NCBI RefSeq assembly: GCF_001476285.1
Contig: NZ_LDRU01000097.1
Coordinates: 1 to 34,259 of the forward strand
Reading direction: 5' to 3'
Source: Microbacterium testaceum
Lineage (GTDB): Bacteria > Actinomycetota > Actinomycetes > Actinomycetales > Microbacteriaceae
DNA length: 34,259 nucleotides
Every line of letters begins with the position of its first letter. Positions within the stretch are counted from its first letter, which is position 1. The translations under genes were made by a program, and so were the position numbers. This document shows, in pieces, positions 14,678 to 26,176 of this stretch. Below the pieces are notes generated by a model. That model did not search any database, had not been told where the DNA came from, and saw nothing but the letters and a program-made list of their open reading frames with translations.

Positions 14678-16123
14678 TCAGACGTCCTGGTAGCCGGGGG
14701 CTGCACCGTGGACGGCGTCGCCCACACGGTGCACGCGCAGGTCGTTCGTCGAACCGGCGATCCCGGGAGGGGACCCGGAGATGACCACGACCTTGTCGCC
14801 GACCTTCGCGAGGTCGTTCGACAGCAGGTAGTCGTCGACCTGAAGGAACATCTTGTCGGTGTGCGGGACGTGCTCCACCAGCGTCGAGCGGACACCCCAG
14901 GTGAGGGCGAGGCGGCGACGGATGCCGGGCTCGGGCGTGAACGCGAGCATCGGGATCGTCGAACGCAGACGCGACATGCGGCGCGCGGAGTCGCCCGACT
15001 CGGTGAACACGCAGAGGTACTTCGCCTCGACGAAGTCGGCGACCTCGACCGCGGCCAGCGTGATGGCGCCACCCTGGGTGCGGGGCTTGTTGGTCAGCGG
15101 AGCGATGCGCTCGAGACCGTGCTCCTCGGTCGAGGCGACGATGCGGGCCATGGTCTCGACGACCACGACCGGGTAGTCGCCGACGCTGGTCTCGCCCGAG
15201 AGCATGACCGCGTCCGCGCCGTCGAGGACGGCGTTGGCGACGTCGGAGGTCTCGGCGCGGGTGGGCACCGGGCTGCTGATCATCGACTCGAGCATCTGCG
15301 TCGCGACGATGACGGGCTTCGCCATGCGGCGCGCGAGCTCGACGGCGCGCTTCTGAACGATCGGCACGGCCTCGAGCGGCAGCTCGACACCGAGGTCGCC
15401 ACGGGCGACCATGATGCCGTCGAACGCGTCGATGATCTCTTCGAGGTTGTCGACCGCCTGCGGCTTCTCGATCTTGGCGATGACGGGGACGTAGCGTCCC
15501 TCCTCGGCCATGATCTCGTGCACGCGCTCGATGTCTTTGGCATCCCGAACGAACGACAGGGCGATGAGATCGGCGCCGGCCTTGAGGCCCCAGCGCAGAT
15601 CGGCCTCGTCCTTCTCGCTCAGCGCGGGGACGTTGACGGCGACGCCGGGCAGGTTGATGCCCTTGTTGTTCGACACCGGGCCGCCGACGACGACCTCGGT
15701 GGTCACGACGGTGCCGTCGGTCTCGACGACGCGGACGCGGACCTTGCCGTCGTCGATGAGTAGGAAGTCGCCGGGCTTGACGTCCTGGGGCAGGCCCTTG
15801 AAGGTCGTGCCCACGATCTCTTTGGTGCCGAGGATGTCTTCGATGGTGATCTTGAAGATGTCGCCCGGGGCGAGCTCGTGGGGGCCGTTCTCGAACTTGC
15901 CGAGACGGATCTTGGGGCCCTGGAGGTCGACGAGGGCCGCGACCGGGCGGCCGGCGTCCTCTGCCGCCTTGCGCACGTTGGCGAAGTTGGCGTCGTGCAC
16001 GGAGTAGTCTCCGTGGCTCAGGTTGAGGCGGGCGACGTCCACCCCGGCGTCGATGATGGCGCGAACCATCTCATACGACGACGTGGCGGGCCCGAGTGTT
16101 GCGACGATCTTGGCGCGTCTCAT
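14678..16123 (-). CDS. pyk: pyruvate kinase
   Basis: A 481-residue glycolytic enzyme making pyruvate and ATP from phosphoenolpyruvate and ADP. Visible features are the N-terminal MRRAKIVATLGPA, Arg32 and NLSHGD of the phosphate/K+ site, a lid domain at about 72-170, the signature IAKIEKPQAVDN with catalytic Lys217 and metal ligand Glu219, RGDLGVE with Asp243, and ATQMLESMI. The C-terminal allosteric domain is complete. The length is normal. ATG at 16121-16123 has GGAG about 11 nt upstream. It lies downstream of gltBD, in the arrangement lgt-gltB-gltD-pyk, and is closed by a strong hairpin terminator. Confidence 0.97.
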   Translation of the reverse strand: MRRAKIVATLGPATSSYEMVRAIIDAGVDVARLNLSHGDYSVHDANFANVRKAAEDAGRPVAALVDLQGPKIRLGKFENGPHELAPGDIFKITIEDILGTKEIVGTTFKGLPQDVKPGDFLLIDDGKVRVRVVETDGTVVTTEVVVGGPVSNNKGINLPGVAVNVPALSEKDEADLRWGLKAGADLIALSFVRDAKDIERVHEIMAEEGRYVPVIAKIEKPQAVDNLEEIIDAFDGIMVARGDLGVELPLEAVPIVQKRAVELARRMAKPVIVATQMLESMISSPVPTRAETSDVANAVLDGADAVMLSGETSVGDYPVVVVETMARIVASTEEHGLERIAPLTNKPRTQGGAITLAAVEVADFVEAKYLCVFTESGDSARRMSRLRSTIPMLAFTPEPGIRRRLALTWGVRSTLVEHVPHTDKMFLQVDDYLLSNDLAKVGDKVVVISGSPPGIAGSTNDLRVHRVGDAVHGAAPGYQDV

Positions 16124-16177
16124 CCGTTTTCAAGCTCCGTGAGGATTCGGGAAGTGGCCGGATCGGCCCTTGCCAGC

Positions 16178-17644
16178 TTAGGCGGGCAGCAGGCCGATGG
16201 CGACATCGGTCGGGCGCACCGGCGCGGGGAGCACCGTTTCGCCCATGAGGTACGTGTCGACCTCGGCGGCGGCCGCGCGGCCCTCGGCGATGGCCCACAC
16301 GATGAGCGACTGCCCACGACCGGCGTCACCGGCGACGAACACGCCCGGCGTCGAGGTGGCATAGGTCGCGTCGCGCTCGACGTTGCCGCGGTTCGTGAAA
16401 CGCGTGCCGAGCTGGTCGCCCAGGTGCTCGCGCTCGGGACCGGTGAAGCCCATCGCGATCAGCACCAGGTCGGCCGGGATCTCGCGCTCGGTGCCGCTCT
16501 TGGGCACACGGCGGCCGTCGACGTATTCGGTCTCGGCCACGCGCAGAGCGCGCACCTCGCCCGCGGCGTTGCCGAGGAACTCCACCGTCGAGGCGAGGAA
16601 CGTGCGCTCCCCGCCCTCTTCGTGAGCGGATGCCATCTCGAAGAGGTTCGGCATCATCGGCCAGGGCTGCTCGGCCGGGCGCTCCGACGGCGGCTGCTTG
16701 CCGATCGCGAGGTTCGTCACGCTCAGCGCGCCCTGGCGGTGCGCCGTGCCGATGCAGTCGGCGCCGGTGTCGCCACCGCCGATGACGACGACGTGCTTGC
16801 CCTCGGCCGAAATCTGCTGGGGAACCTGGTCGCCCGCGACCGCCTTGTTGCCCTCGACGAGGTACTCCATGGCGAAGTGGACGCCGTCGAGGTCGCGCCC
16901 CGGGATGGGCAGGTCGCGCGGCACGGTCGAGCCCGTGGCGACGATGACTGCGTCGTAACGCGCCCGGAGGTCGCTCCACGAGATGTCCTTGCCGATCTCG
17001 ACACCCGCGCGGAAGCGCGTGCCCTCGGCCTGCATCTGGCGAAGACGCAGCTCGAGGTGACGCTTCTCCATCTTGAAGTCCGGGATGCCGTACCGCAGGA
17101 GCCCGCCGATCCGGTCGTCGCGTTCGTAGACGGCGACCGTGTGTCCCGCGCGCGTCAGCTGCTGGGCAGCGGCCAGGCCGGCGGGGCCGGAGCCGACCAC
17201 CGCCACCGTCTTGCCCGTCAGGCGCTCCGGCGGCTCGGGCTCGACCCAGCCGTTGCCGAACGCCTCGTCGATGATCGAGACCTCGACCTGCTTGATCGTG
17301 ACCGCGGGCTGGTTGATGCCCAGTACGCACGAGCTCTCGCACGGGGCGGGGCAGAGCCGACCCGTGAACTCCGGGAAGTTGTTGGTCGCGTGCAGGCGCT
17401 CGATCGCGGCGCGGCCCTCGCCGCGCCACGTGAGGTCGTTCCACTCGGGGATCAGGTTGCCGAGCGGGCACCCCTTGTGGCAGAACGGGATGCCGCAGTC
17501 CATGCAGCGACCGGCCTGGCGCTTGATGACGGCCGAATCGCCCGGCTCGTACACCTCTTTCCAGTCCATGATGCGCACGGGTACGGGCCGGCGCTTGGGG
17601 AGCTCGCGCTCCGTGACCTTGAGAAAGCCCTTCGGGTCAGCCAC
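16178..17644 (-). CDS. gltD: glutamate synthase small (beta) subunit
   Basis: A 488-residue NADPH-oxidising subunit of glutamate synthase that passes electrons to GltB, converting 2-oxoglutarate and glutamine to two glutamates. The N-terminal part has two cysteine groups for 4Fe-4S clusters: Cys47, 50, 55, 59 and Cys98, 102, 106. The FAD-binding loop is [14 protein letters not shown] (about 151-164) and the NADPH loop is [12 protein letters not shown] (about 291-302). A C-terminal GDAGRG motif completes FAD binding. The start is GTG at 17642-17644, overlapping the end of gltB by 8 nt, so expression of the two subunits is coupled. Confidence 0.95.
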   Translation of the reverse strand: MADPKGFLKVTERELPKRRPVPVRIMDWKEVYEPGDSAVIKRQAGRCMDCGIPFCHKGCPLGNLIPEWNDLTWRGEGRAAIERLHATNNFPEFTGRLCPAPCESSCVLGINQPAVTIKQVEVSIIDEAFGNGWVEPEPPERLTGKTVAVVGSGPAGLAAAQQLTRAGHTVAVYERDDRIGGLLRYGIPDFKMEKRHLELRLRQMQAEGTRFRAGVEIGKDISWSDLRARYDAVIVATGSTVPRDLPIPGRDLDGVHFAMEYLVEGNKAVAGDQVPQQISAEGKHVVVIGGGDTGADCIGTAHRQGALSVTNLAIGKQPPSERPAEQPWPMMPNLFEMASAHEEGGERTFLASTVEFLGNAAGEVRALRVAETEYVDGRRVPKSGTEREIPADLVLIAMGFTGPEREHLGDQLGTRFTNRGNVERDATYATSTPGVFVAGDAGRGQSLIVWAIAEGRAAAAEVDTYLMGETVLPAPVRPTDVAIGLLPA

Positions 17645-20600
17645 CCGTCACCTCCAGAATGCGTGTCCAGACGACGTCGCCGTCGGGGTCGAGCCCCTCG
17701 GCCACCGCCTCCTGGCGGGTCTGCAGGACCGCGGCGTAGTCGCGCGGCAGAACCCGGACGAAATTGTGCACCTCGGCCTCGAAGTCGTCGAGCAGACGAC
17801 GGGCCAACGTGGAATCGGTCTCCGCGACGTGCTTCTCGAGCAGGTCGCGGAGGATCTCGGCATCCCCGGATCCGAGTTCACCGAGGACGAGCTCACCGGA
17901 TGCCAGGGCCTCGCGGTTCACCAGGTCGCGGTCGAGTCGGTAGACGTATGCCTGACCACCGGACATGCCTGCGCCGAGGTTGCGGCCCGTGGCGCCGAGG
18001 ATCACGGCCAGACCACCGGTCATGTACTCGAGCGCGTGGTCTCCCACGCCCTCGACCACCGCGGTCGCGCCCGAGTTGCGGACGAGGAACCGCTCACCCA
18101 CGACACCGTTGAGGAACATCTGCCCCTGGGTGGCGCCGTAGCCGATGACGTTTCCGGCGATGACGTTCTCGGACGCCGCGAACGTCGAACCACGATGCGG
18201 GCGCACGACGATCGTGCCTCCCGACAGGCCCTTGCCGACGTAGTCGTTCGAGTCGCCCTCGAGCCGCAGCGTGATGCCGGCGGGCATGAAGGCACCGAAC
18301 GACTGCCCCGCCGAGCCGGTCAGACGGATGTCAATGGAGCCCTCGGGCAGTCCGTGCTCGCCGTGCACCTTGGTGACGTGGTGGCCGAGCATGGTCCCCA
18401 CCGCACGAGCGGTGTTGCGGATGGGCAGATCGATCGTGACCTGACCGCCGCGGGCGATGACGTCCTGCGAGCGCTCGATGAGCTGCACGTCGAAGTGGTC
18501 CTCGAGCTCGTGGTCCTGGTTGCGACCGTGGCGACGCGGCTCGTCGTCGGCGAATCGCGGTCCCTCGAGGATCGGCGCGAGGTTGAGGCCGCGCGCCTTC
18601 CAGTGCTCGACCGCGCCGTTGACGTCGAGGAGCTCGGCGTGACCGACGATCTCGTCGATCGAGCGGTACCCGAGCGCGGCGAGGTATTCGCGCACCTCCT
18701 GGGCGATGAACTCCATGAAGTTGACGATGTACTCGGCCTTGCCGGTAAAGCGGGAGCGCAGCACGGGGTTCTGCGTCGCGACGCCCACGGGGCAGGTGTC
18801 GAGGTGGCACACGCGCATCATGATGCAGCCCGAGACCACGAGCGGAGCCGTGGCGAAACCGAACTCCTCGGCGCCGAGCAGCGCGCCGATGATGACGTCG
18901 CGGCCCGTCTTCATCTGACCGTCGACCTGCACCACGACGCGGTCGCGCATGCCGTTGAGCATGAGCGTCTGCTGCGTCTCGGCAAGCCCGAGCTCCCAGG
19001 GGGTACCCGCGTGCTTGAGCGAGTTCATCGGGCTCGCGCCCGTGCCGCCGTCCTGACCCGAGACCAGGATGACGTCGCTCAGCGCCTTCGCGACACCCGC
19101 CGCGACCGCGCCGATGCCCGACTGGCTCACCAGCTTGGTGTGGATGCGTGCCTTCGGGTTCGCGCGCTTCAGGTCGAAGATGAGCTGCTTGAGGTCTTCG
19201 ATCGAGTAGATGTCGTGGTGCGGAGGGGGCGAGATGAGCCCGACGCCCGCCGTCGCGTGGCGCGTGCGCGCCACCCACGGGTACACCTTGGTCGGCGGCA
19301 GCTGACCGCCCTCGCCGGGCTTGGCGCCCTGCGCGAGCTTGATCTGGATGTCATCGGCCTCGGTGAGGTAGAGGCTCGTCACCCCGAAGCGACCGGATGC
19401 CACCTGCTTGATGGCGCTGCGGCGAGTGGGGTCGAGCAGACGGTCGACGTCTTCTCCGCCCTCGCCCGTGTTCGACTTGCCGCCGATCTGGTTCATCGCG
19501 ACGGCGAGGACCTCGTGCGCCTCTTTCGAGATCGAGCCGTAGCTCATCGCCCCGGTCGAGAAACGCTTGACGATCGCCGACACGGGCTCGACCTCGTCGA
19601 TCGGCACCGGCGGGCGAACGCCGGTGCGCAGCTCGAAGAGACCGCGGAGGGTCTTGAGCTCGTGCGCCTGGTCGTCGATGAGCTTCGTGTACTCGCGGAA
19701 GATGTCGTACCGGCGCTCGCGCGTCGCGTGCTGCAGACGGAACACCGTGTCGGGGTTGAACAGGTGCGGGGCACCGTCTCGTCGCCACTGGTACTCGCCG
19801 CCGGTCCAGAGGCGCTCGTGCGCGCGGGCCGCGGCATCTTCCGGGTAGGCGTACTCGTGGCGCGCGGCGTTCTCGGCCGCGATGACGTCGAGACCGACGC
19901 CACCGAGCTTCGACTCGGTGCCGGTGAAGTACGCCTCGACGAACTCGCGCGACAGTCCCACCGCTTCGAACACCTGCGCGCCCGCGTACGACGACACGGT
20001 CGAGATGCCCATCTTCGACATGATCTTCAGCACGCCCTTGCCGAGCGCGTAGATCAGGTTCTTGACGGCCTTCTCGGGCGTGATGCCGGTGATGAAGCCC
20101 GCGCGCACGAGGTACTCGACGGTCTCCATCGCCAGGTACGGGTTGACCGCCGAGGCTCCGTAGCCGATGAGGGTTGCCACGTGGTGCACTTCGCGCACAT
20201 CGCCAGCCTCGACCACGAGCCCGACCTTCATGCGGGTCTCTTTGCGGATGAGGTGGTGGTGCACGGCCGCGAGCATGAGCAGCGACGGGATGGGCGCGAG
20301 GTCCTTGTTCGAGTCACGGTCGCTGAGCACGATGAACTCGGCGCCGTCCTCGATGGCCTGGTCGACCTCGGTGCACATCTGCGTGAGCCGCTTCTGCAGC
20401 CCCTTGTGCCCCGCCTCGACGCGGTAAAGACCGCGGATGGTCACCGACGATCGACCCGGCAGCGCGGTGTCGATGTGCTGGATCTTCGCGAGCTCGTCGT
20501 TGTCGATGACCGGGAAGTCGAGGGTCACCGTGCGGGTGTGCTCGGGCCCCCAGTCGAGGAGGTTGCGCTCGGGACCGAGACCCAGCGACAGCGAGGTGAC

Positions 20601-22214
20601 GACCTCTTCGCGGATCGAGTCGAGCGGTGGGTTGGTCACCTGCGCGAACTGCTGGGTGAAGTAGTCGAACAGCAGGCGCGGGCGGTCGCTGAGCACGGCG
20701 ACAGGCGCGTCGCTCCCCATGGCGCCGAGCGGCTCGGCGCCGCCCTGACCCATCGGTGTCAGCAGCAGACGGACCTCTTCTTCGGTGTATCCGAAGGTGC
20801 GCTGTCGACGGGTGATGGATGCGATCGGGTGCACGATGTGCTCGCGCTCGGGCAGCTCGCTGAGCTTGACGCGACCCGCGTCCACCCACTCCTGCCAGGG
20901 CTCGAGAGCGGCGAGGTTCGCCTTGATCTCTTCGTCTTCGACGATGCGGCGCTCGGCCGTGTCGACGAGGAACATCCGACCGGGCTGCAGGCGTCCACGG
21001 CGCTTGATCCGCTCGGGGGCGAAGTCGAGCACGCCGGTCTCGGAGCCGATCACGACGAGCCCGTCGGTGGTCTCGGTCCAGCGCCCCGGGCGCAGGCCGT
21101 TGCGGTCGAGCGTGGCGCCGACGAGCGTGCCGTCGGTGAAGATGAGCGCTGCGGGGCCGTCCCACGGCTCCATCTGCATCGAGTGATAGTCGTAGAAGGC
21201 ACGCAGATCGGGGTCGATCGTCGCCTGCTTCTCGTACGCCTCGGGAACCATCATCATGATCGAGTGCGGGAGGCTGCGGCCGGTGAGGGTCAGCAGCTCG
21301 AGGACCTCGTCGAAGGAGGCCGAGTCGCTCGCGCCCTCGGTGCAGATGGGCAGGAGAGGCCGCACGTCGCCGATCAGCTCGGACTCGAGCTGCGACTGGC
21401 GCGCGCGCATCCAGTTGCGGTTGCCCTTGACGGTGTTGATCTCGCCGTTGTGAGCGAGCATGCGCAAGGGCTGTGCGAGCGGCCACGACGGGAAGGTGTT
21501 CGTCGAGTAGCGGGAGTGCACCACCGCGAGCTCGGACGCAAAGCGCTCGTCCTGGAGGTCGGGGTAGAACGGCTCGAGCTGGAGCGTCGTGACCATGCCC
21601 TTGTACCCGAGCGTGCGGCTCGACAGCGACACGAAATAGGCGTCGAGTTCGTGACGGGCGCGCTTGCGCAGGCGGTAAACGCGACGGTCGAGCGCGATGC
21701 CCGAGAGAGCGGGCTGGTCGCCGGCGGCCGGGCGCGAGACGAACAACTGCTCGAAAGCGGGGCGCGCCTCGAAGGCGAGCTTGCCCAGGTTGTCGGGCTC
21801 GGTGGGCACCTCGCGCCAGCCGAGCACCTCCAGGTTCTCGTGACGGGCGATCTCTTCGATCCCCGACTTCATCGCGGCGCGCTCGTCGTGCCCGAGGGGA
21901 AGGAAGATCATTCCGGCGGCGTACTCCCCCACCGGCGGCAGGTCGAAGTCGACGACCTCGCGCAGGAAGGCATCCGGCATCTGCGTGAGGATGCCCGCGC
22001 CGTCGCCGGTGCCGGCGTCGGACCCGATGGCACCGCGGTGCTCGAGGTTGCGCAGTGCGGTCAGGGCCAGGTCGACGATGTCGTGTCCGGCCTCGCCGCG
22101 GAGAGTCGCGACCATGGCCAGGCCACAGGCGTCTTTCTCGAACGACGGGTCGTACATTCCCTGTCGGGCCGGGAACGAGCCTCCGACGGTGTCGGAACGC
22201 AGGCTGGAAGCCAT
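17637..22214 (-). CDS. gltB: glutamate synthase large (alpha) subunit
   Basis: A 1525-residue protein. After removal of a 29-residue propeptide, Cys30 (KDACGLAM) would become the N-terminal nucleophile of the glutaminase domain (about 30-430). A central domain follows, then the FMN-binding synthase domain (about 800-1190) with the 3Fe-4S cysteines in CHLDTCPVG (about 1130-1145), and the C-terminal GXGXG helix domain. I choose ATG at 22212-22214 because GAGGA stands 8 nt upstream. A GTG five codons earlier has no ribosome-binding site. The ribosome-binding site sits in the loop of a small hairpin (22215-22235). It follows lgt after 52 nt and overlaps gltD. Confidence 0.95.
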   Translation of the reverse strand: MASSLRSDTVGGSFPARQGMYDPSFEKDACGLAMVATLRGEAGHDIVDLALTALRNLEHRGAIGSDAGTGDGAGILTQMPDAFLREVVDFDLPPVGEYAAGMIFLPLGHDERAAMKSGIEEIARHENLEVLGWREVPTEPDNLGKLAFEARPAFEQLFVSRPAAGDQPALSGIALDRRVYRLRKRARHELDAYFVSLSSRTLGYKGMVTTLQLEPFYPDLQDERFASELAVVHSRYSTNTFPSWPLAQPLRMLAHNGEINTVKGNRNWMRARQSQLESELIGDVRPLLPICTEGASDSASFDEVLELLTLTGRSLPHSIMMMVPEAYEKQATIDPDLRAFYDYHSMQMEPWDGPAALIFTDGTLVGATLDRNGLRPGRWTETTDGLVVIGSETGVLDFAPERIKRRGRLQPGRMFLVDTAERRIVEDEEIKANLAALEPWQEWVDAGRVKLSELPEREHIVHPIASITRRQRTFGYTEEEVRLLLTPMGQGGAEPLGAMGSDAPVAVLSDRPRLLFDYFTQQFAQVTNPPLDSIREEVVTSLSLGLGPERNLLDWGPEHTRTVTLDFPVIDNDELAKIQHIDTALPGRSSVTIRGLYRVEAGHKGLQKRLTQMCTEVDQAIEDGAEFIVLSDRDSNKDLAPIPSLLMLAAVHHHLIRKETRMKVGLVVEAGDVREVHHVATLIGYGASAVNPYLAMETVEYLVRAGFITGITPEKAVKNLIYALGKGVLKIMSKMGISTVSSYAGAQVFEAVGLSREFVEAYFTGTESKLGGVGLDVIAAENAARHEYAYPEDAAARAHERLWTGGEYQWRRDGAPHLFNPDTVFRLQHATRERRYDIFREYTKLIDDQAHELKTLRGLFELRTGVRPPVPIDEVEPVSAIVKRFSTGAMSYGSISKEAHEVLAVAMNQIGGKSNTGEGGEDVDRLLDPTRRSAIKQVASGRFGVTSLYLTEADDIQIKLAQGAKPGEGGQLPPTKVYPWVARTRHATAGVGLISPPPHHDIYSIEDLKQLIFDLKRANPKARIHTKLVSQSGIGAVAAGVAKALSDVILVSGQDGGTGASPMNSLKHAGTPWELGLAETQQTLMLNGMRDRVVVQVDGQMKTGRDVIIGALLGAEEFGFATAPLVVSGCIMMRVCHLDTCPVGVATQNPVLRSRFTGKAEYIVNFMEFIAQEVREYLAALGYRSIDEIVGHAELLDVNGAVEHWKARGLNLAPILEGPRFADDEPRRHGRNQDHELEDHFDVQLIERSQDVIARGGQVTIDLPIRNTARAVGTMLGHHVTKVHGEHGLPEGSIDIRLTGSAGQSFGAFMPAGITLRLEGDSNDYVGKGLSGGTIVVRPHRGSTFAASENVIAGNVIGYGATQGQMFLNGVVGERFLVRNSGATAVVEGVGDHALEYMTGGLAVILGATGRNLGAGMSGGQAYVYRLDRDLVNREALASGELVLGELGSGDAEILRDLLEKHVAETDSTLARRLLDDFEAEVHNFVRVLPRDYAAVLQTRQEAVAEGLDPDGDVVWTRILEVTGG

Positions 22215-22235
22215 ATCAACCGTCCTCACGTTGAT
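22215..22235 (-). promoter_or_regulatory. hairpin presenting the gltB ribosome-binding site
   Basis: Complementary ATCAAC (minus strand 22230-22235) and GTTGAT (22215-22220) enclose a 9-nt loop containing GAGGA, directly before the gltB ATG. It could tune translation or be incidental. Confidence 0.3.
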
Positions 22236-22266
22236 GCTTCGAATGGGACGACGTCGGCCCAGAGTG

Positions 22267-23271
22267 TTAGTTCGTGGCGGGGCTGCTTGTGGCGCTGGTG
22301 CCGACGGTGTCGCTCGTCGCGGGCGGCTCGCTCACGTCGACGAAGTCAGAGGGGTCGGTTGAGTCTACAGCCCCCGGAGCCTTGGATTCGCGCCCGGGTA
22401 CGTAGGGCGAGGGTTCGAGGCCGTGGTGGCGGCGCGACTGGACGATGAAGATCACCAGACCGAGCACCACACCGAAGATCGCCGCCCACACGTTCGTGCG
22501 CAGACCGAGGATGATGTCGCTGGGGTCGACGCGGATCGACTCCCAGACGATGCGGCCCGCGCTGTACCACATGAGGTAGATCGCGAACTGCTTGCCCCAC
22601 TGCAGGGTGAAGCGCTTGCCGACGTACAGGATGACGGCCGCGCCGAGGAGGTTCCAGATGACCTCGTACAGGAACGTGGGGTGGAACAGCGTGCCGGCCG
22701 GCAGGCCGACGGGGATCGCCGGGTTGCCCGGGGCGATCTCGAGGCCCCACGGGAGGTCGGTGGGCTGACCGAAGAGCTCCTGGTTGAACCAGTTGCCGAA
22801 GCGGCCCATCGCCTGCGCGATGATGAGGCCCGGGGCGAGGGCGTCGGCGAACGTCCAGAAGCGGATACCGCTCCACTTGCACCCGAGGATCGCGCCGATG
22901 GCGCCGCCGATGAGCGCGCCGTAGATGGCGATCCCGCCCTCCCAGATGGCCCAGACGGAGCCGGGCTGGGTGATGTTCCACGGGTTGGAGCCGGGGCCGA
23001 AGTAGAAGCCGGCGTGCGTGGCGACGTGGTAGATACGCGCGACGATGATGGCGAGCGGCACCGCCAGGAGGCAGATGTCGATGACGACCCACTTCTCCGC
23101 GCCGCGCCGCGTCAGCCGTGCGTTCGTGAGAAGCAGGGCGACGATGATGCCCGCGACGATGCACAGGGCATAGAAGTGGATGCGGAACGGACCGAGATCG
23201 ACGTAGGAGATCGTCGGGCTCGGAATGCTGGCGAGCACGCCGGAGGCGGCGCTCGAGAGGGCGAACGTCAT
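22267..23271 (-). CDS. lgt: prolipoprotein diacylglyceryl transferase
   Basis: A 334-residue, seven-helix membrane enzyme that attaches diacylglycerol from phosphatidylglycerol to the lipobox cysteine of prelipoproteins, such as the two encoded in this window. The signature [13 protein letters not shown] (about 156-168) contains the essential Arg157, Asn160 and Glu165. [12 protein letters not shown] marks the first helices. The C-terminal tail of about 55 residues is acidic and Ser/Thr/Pro-rich, an extension common in actinobacterial Lgt. The ATG at 23269-23271 lacks a ribosome-binding site. TAGACT, overlapping the trpA stop codon, ends 7 nt before it, suggesting a leaderless promoter besides read-through from trpA. 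Confidence 0.95.
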   Translation of the reverse strand: MTFALSSAASGVLASIPSPTISYVDLGPFRIHFYALCIVAGIIVALLLTNARLTRRGAEKWVVIDICLLAVPLAIIVARIYHVATHAGFYFGPGSNPWNITQPGSVWAIWEGGIAIYGALIGGAIGAILGCKWSGIRFWTFADALAPGLIIAQAMGRFGNWFNQELFGQPTDLPWGLEIAPGNPAIPVGLPAGTLFHPTFLYEVIWNLLGAAVILYVGKRFTLQWGKQFAIYLMWYSAGRIVWESIRVDPSDIILGLRTNVWAAIFGVVLGLVIFIVQSRRHHGLEPSPYVPGRESKAPGAVDSTDPSDFVDVSEPPATSDTVGTSATSSPATN

Positions 23272-23278
23272 GCGAAAG

Positions 23279-23284
23279 AGTCTA
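23279..23284 (-). promoter_or_regulatory. leaderless -10 element of lgt
   Basis: TAGACT on the minus strand ends 7 nt before the lgt ATG. Its TAG is also the trpA stop codon. Confidence 0.4.
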
Positions 23285-24073
23285 GGCGCGCCGCGCGGTG
23301 CCCGCGGACAGCTCGCGTGCGAGGGTGGACAGACCCTCGACACCGCCGTCACGGAGCGCCTTCACCAGGGCGGTTCCGACGATCGCGCCGTCGGCGTACT
23401 CGACCACCCCGGCCACCTGAGCGGCATTGGAGATGCCGATACCGACACACGCGTGGTCGGCGCCGTGCGCCCGCAGTCGTTCGACGAGTCGTCGGGCGGC
23501 GGCATCCAGTTCGGCCCGCTCCCCGGTGATCCCCATCGTCGAAACGGTGTAGACGAAACCCGTCGACGCCTCGACGATCATGCGGAGGCGTTCGTCGGTC
23601 GAGGTGGGGGCGGCGAGGAACACCCGGTCGAGGCCGGTTCGCTCGCTCGTGGCGATCCACGCGGCGGCGGCGTCGGGCGTGATGTCGGGGGTGATGAGCC
23701 CCGCTCCCCCGGCGGCGACGAGCTCGTCGGCGTAGCGGTCGACGCCGTACTGCTCGACGAGGTTCCAGTACGTCATGACCAGGATCGGGACATCGGTGCG
23801 TGCCGTGACCTCGCGCATGATCGTGAAGAGATCGCGCATGCGGAAGCCGTTGGCGAGGGCCGTCTGGGTCGCCTCCTGGATCACCAGACCGTCCATGACC
23901 GGGTCACTGTACGGAGGGCCGAGTTCGATGACGTCGGCGCCGGCCTCGGCCAGCGCGACGATGGCCTCGATGCTCGTGGCGACGTCGGGGAAGCCGGCGG
24001 GCAGGTAGGCGACGAACGCGCCGCGACCGTCGGTGTGGGCGGCTTCGATCGCCGCGGACACGCGCGAGGTCAC
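23282..24073 (-). CDS. trpA: tryptophan synthase alpha chain
   Basis: A 263-residue TIM-barrel enzyme that cleaves indole-3-glycerol phosphate to indole and glyceraldehyde-3-phosphate; the indole passes to TrpB. The motif [13 protein letters not shown] carries catalytic Glu50 and Asp61. The loop [13 protein letters not shown] and the phosphate-binding VGIGIS and GAIVGTAL segments are present. The start is GTG at 24071-24073, overlapping the trpB TGA (GTGA), so the two subunits are translationally coupled. Longer upstream in-frame readings run through trpB in another frame and are not real. lgt follows after 10 nt. Confidence 0.96.
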   Translation of the reverse strand: MTSRVSAAIEAAHTDGRGAFVAYLPAGFPDVATSIEAIVALAEAGADVIELGPPYSDPVMDGLVIQEATQTALANGFRMRDLFTIMREVTARTDVPILVMTYWNLVEQYGVDRYADELVAAGGAGLITPDITPDAAAAWIATSERTGLDRVFLAAPTSTDERLRMIVEASTGFVYTVSTMGITGERAELDAAARRLVERLRAHGADHACVGIGISNAAQVAGVVEYADGAIVGTALVKALRDGGVEGLSTLARELSAGTARRA

Positions 24074-25401
24074 AGCTCCACCCCTGCGCCGCTCGCGGCA
24101 TCCGGGGCCGGCGTCACATCGACCGGCGAACCGGCGGCGGATGCCACGGTCTCGGCGCCCGAGGTCTGGGCCGGACGTCCCTCGGGTGGAGGTGCGTGCT
24201 CGGCATCGTAGAGGTCGAAGTAGCGCGCTGCGGTGTCCATGTCTTTGTCGCCTCGACCGGAGAGGTTCACCGCGATGACGGCATCCGGACCCAGTTCGCG
24301 ACCGACGCGCAGGGCTCCGGCCAGGGCGTGGGCCGACTCGATCGCCGGGATGATTCCCTCGGTGCGCGAGAGCAGACGCAGGGCCTGCATGGCCTCGTCG
24401 TCGGTCGCGGGGATGTACTGCGCACGGCCGATGTCGGCGAGCCACGCGTGCTCGGGACCCACGCCGGGGTAGTCGAGGCCCGCCGAGATCGAGTGCGACT
24501 CGGTGGTCTGGCCGTCTTCGTCCTGCAGCACGTACGTGCGGGCGCCGTGCAGGACGCCGGGACGACCCCGCTCGATGGATGCCGCGTGCTTGGGGGTGTC
24601 GACACCGTCGCCGGCTGCCTCGACGCCGTACAGCGCGACGCCCTCGTCGTCGAGGAAGGCGTCGAACATGCCGATCGCGTTGGATCCGCCGCCGACGCAG
24701 GCGAAGACGGCGTCGGGTAGGCGACCGATGCGCTCGAGGAACTCGGCGCGGGTCTCTTCGCCGATGATCTTCTGGAAGTCGCGGACCATCGCCGGGAAGG
24801 GGTGGGGTCCTGCGGCGGTGCCGAAGATGTAGTTGGTTGTCTCGACCGAGGCGACCCAGTCGCGGTACGCCTCGTTGATCGCGTCTTTCAGCGTGCGCGA
24901 GCCGGTCGTGACGGGCACGACCTCGGCTCCGAGCAGACGCATGCGCGCGACGTTGAGAGCCTGCCGCTCGGTGTCGACCTCGCCCATGTAGACGACGCAG
25001 TCGAGACCGAAAAGGGCGGCGGCCGTTGCGGTGGCGACGCCGTGCTGGCCGGCACCCGTCTCCGCGATCACGCGGGTCTTGCCGAGACGCTTGGTGAGCA
25101 GTGCCTGGCCGAGCACGTTGTTGATCTTGTGCGAGCCGGTGTGGTTCAGGTCTTCGCGCTTGAGGAAGACGCGCGCGCCACCCGCGTGCTCGGCGAAGCG
25201 CGGCACTTCGGTGAGCGCGGACGGACGGCCGGCGTAATCGTGCAGCAGGGACCGCAGCTCGGCGTGGAACTCGGGGTCGGCCATCGCCGATTCGTAGACC
25301 GCGGTCAGCTCGTCGATCGCCGCGATGAGCGATTCGGGCATGTACCGGCCGCCGAAGTCGCCGAAGAACGGCCCCTTCTGGTCGCGCAGGCTGATGGTCA
25401 T
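24070..25401 (-). CDS. trpB: tryptophan synthase beta chain with extended C-terminal tail
   Basis: A 443-residue PLP enzyme that joins indole and serine to make tryptophan. PLP-binding Lys92 is in HTGSHKINN, catalytic Glu114 in AETGAGQHG, and the phosphate loop is GGGSNAIG. The catalytic core ends near residue 397 (ARYFDL). About 46 further residues, rich in Ala, Pro, Ser and Gly, form a low-complexity tail that most TrpB proteins (about 400 residues) lack. ATG at 25399-25401 follows AGGAG at good spacing and overlaps the trpC stop (ATGA). It forms a channelled complex with TrpA. Confidence 0.96.
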   Translation of the reverse strand: MTISLRDQKGPFFGDFGGRYMPESLIAAIDELTAVYESAMADPEFHAELRSLLHDYAGRPSALTEVPRFAEHAGGARVFLKREDLNHTGSHKINNVLGQALLTKRLGKTRVIAETGAGQHGVATATAAALFGLDCVVYMGEVDTERQALNVARMRLLGAEVVPVTTGSRTLKDAINEAYRDWVASVETTNYIFGTAAGPHPFPAMVRDFQKIIGEETRAEFLERIGRLPDAVFACVGGGSNAIGMFDAFLDDEGVALYGVEAAGDGVDTPKHAASIERGRPGVLHGARTYVLQDEDGQTTESHSISAGLDYPGVGPEHAWLADIGRAQYIPATDDEAMQALRLLSRTEGIIPAIESAHALAGALRVGRELGPDAVIAVNLSGRGDKDMDTAARYFDLYDAEHAPPPEGRPAQTSGAETVASAAGSPVDVTPAPDAASGAGVEL

Positions 25402-26174
25402 GACGTCTCCTGGAGGAACGCGCGGAGCGTGGCGACGGGGTCGCCCGTGACGAGGGCTTCGCCCACGAGCACCACATCGGCACCCGCGGCGCGGTAGTGG
25501 GCCACGTCGGCGGGTGCGAGCACCGCCGACTCCGCGATCTTGACGGCGTCGGCCGGGAATCGGTCGGCGAGCGAGCCGAACAGGTCACGGTCGAGCTCGA
25601 AGGTCGAAAGGTTGCGCGCGTTGACGCCGATGAGCTTCGCACCGAGGTCGGCGGCGCGTTCGAGCTCTTCTGCCGAGTGGGTCTCGACGAGAGCCGTCAT
25701 GCCGAGATCGGTGACGAGGCCGTAGAGCTCGGTGAGGGTCTTCTGGTCGAGCGCGGCGACGATCAGGAGAGCGAGGTCGGCACCCGAGGCGCGGGCTTCC
25801 AGCACCTGGTACGGCGTGGCGATGAAGTCCTTGCGCAGGACGGGGACGCTGACGGCGGCCCGGACGGCCTCGAGGTCGGCGAGGCTGCCCTTGAACTTGC
25901 GCCCCTCGGTGAGCACCGAGATCGCCGATGCGCCGCCTTCTTCGTAGAGACGGGCCTGGCGGGCGGGATCGGGGATCGACGCGAGGTCGCCTCGCGACGG
26001 GCTCGCGCGCTTGACCTCGGCGATGATCTTGACCCGGTCGGCCGGCGCGAGCATCGCCAGAGCGTCTCGCGCGGGGGTCTGCGCGAGAGCGTCGCGCTCG
26101 ACCTCGGCGAGGGAACGCGTCTCGGCGCGCTTCTCTGCGTCTTCTACCGCCCCGGCCGTGAGATCGGCCAGCAC
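25398..26174 (-). CDS. trpC: indole-3-glycerol phosphate synthase
   Basis: A 258-residue TIM-barrel enzyme that closes the indole ring from carboxyphenylaminodeoxyribulose phosphate. Conserved elements are [10 protein letters not shown] with Lys55, LRKDF with Lys115, ETH with Glu164, GVNARNL with Asn185 and Arg187, and ESA with Glu215. The GTG start at 26172-26174 is chosen because it lies just after the stop of the small membrane gene, has AAGG about 10 nt upstream, and gives the usual family N-terminus. A longer in-frame reading would overlap the whole 3' end of that gene. The order trpC-trpB-trpA is tightly coupled. Confidence 0.95.
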   Translation of the reverse strand: MLADLTAGAVEDAEKRAETRSLAEVERDALAQTPARDALAMLAPADRVKIIAEVKRASPSRGDLASIPDPARQARLYEEGGASAISVLTEGRKFKGSLADLEAVRAAVSVPVLRKDFIATPYQVLEARASGADLALLIVAALDQKTLTELYGLVTDLGMTALVETHSAEELERAADLGAKLIGVNARNLSTFELDRDLFGSLADRFPADAVKIAESAVLAPADVAHYRAAGADVVLVGEALVTGDPVATLRAFLQETS

Positions 26175-26176
26175 GG

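Noticed and set aside
17139..22448. 1769-codon open frame on the plus strand opposite gltB
   Set aside because: It mirrors gltB codon structure, its translation is rich in Arg, Gly, Asp and Val with no recognisable domain, and gltB on the other strand is unmistakable. It is a high-GC antisense shadow.
23282..25642. Single long minus-strand frame covering trpA and antisense-frame trpB
   Set aside because: Only the last 264 codons, beginning at the GTG overlapping the trpB stop, encode TrpA. The rest is an Arg-rich out-of-frame reading of trpB.
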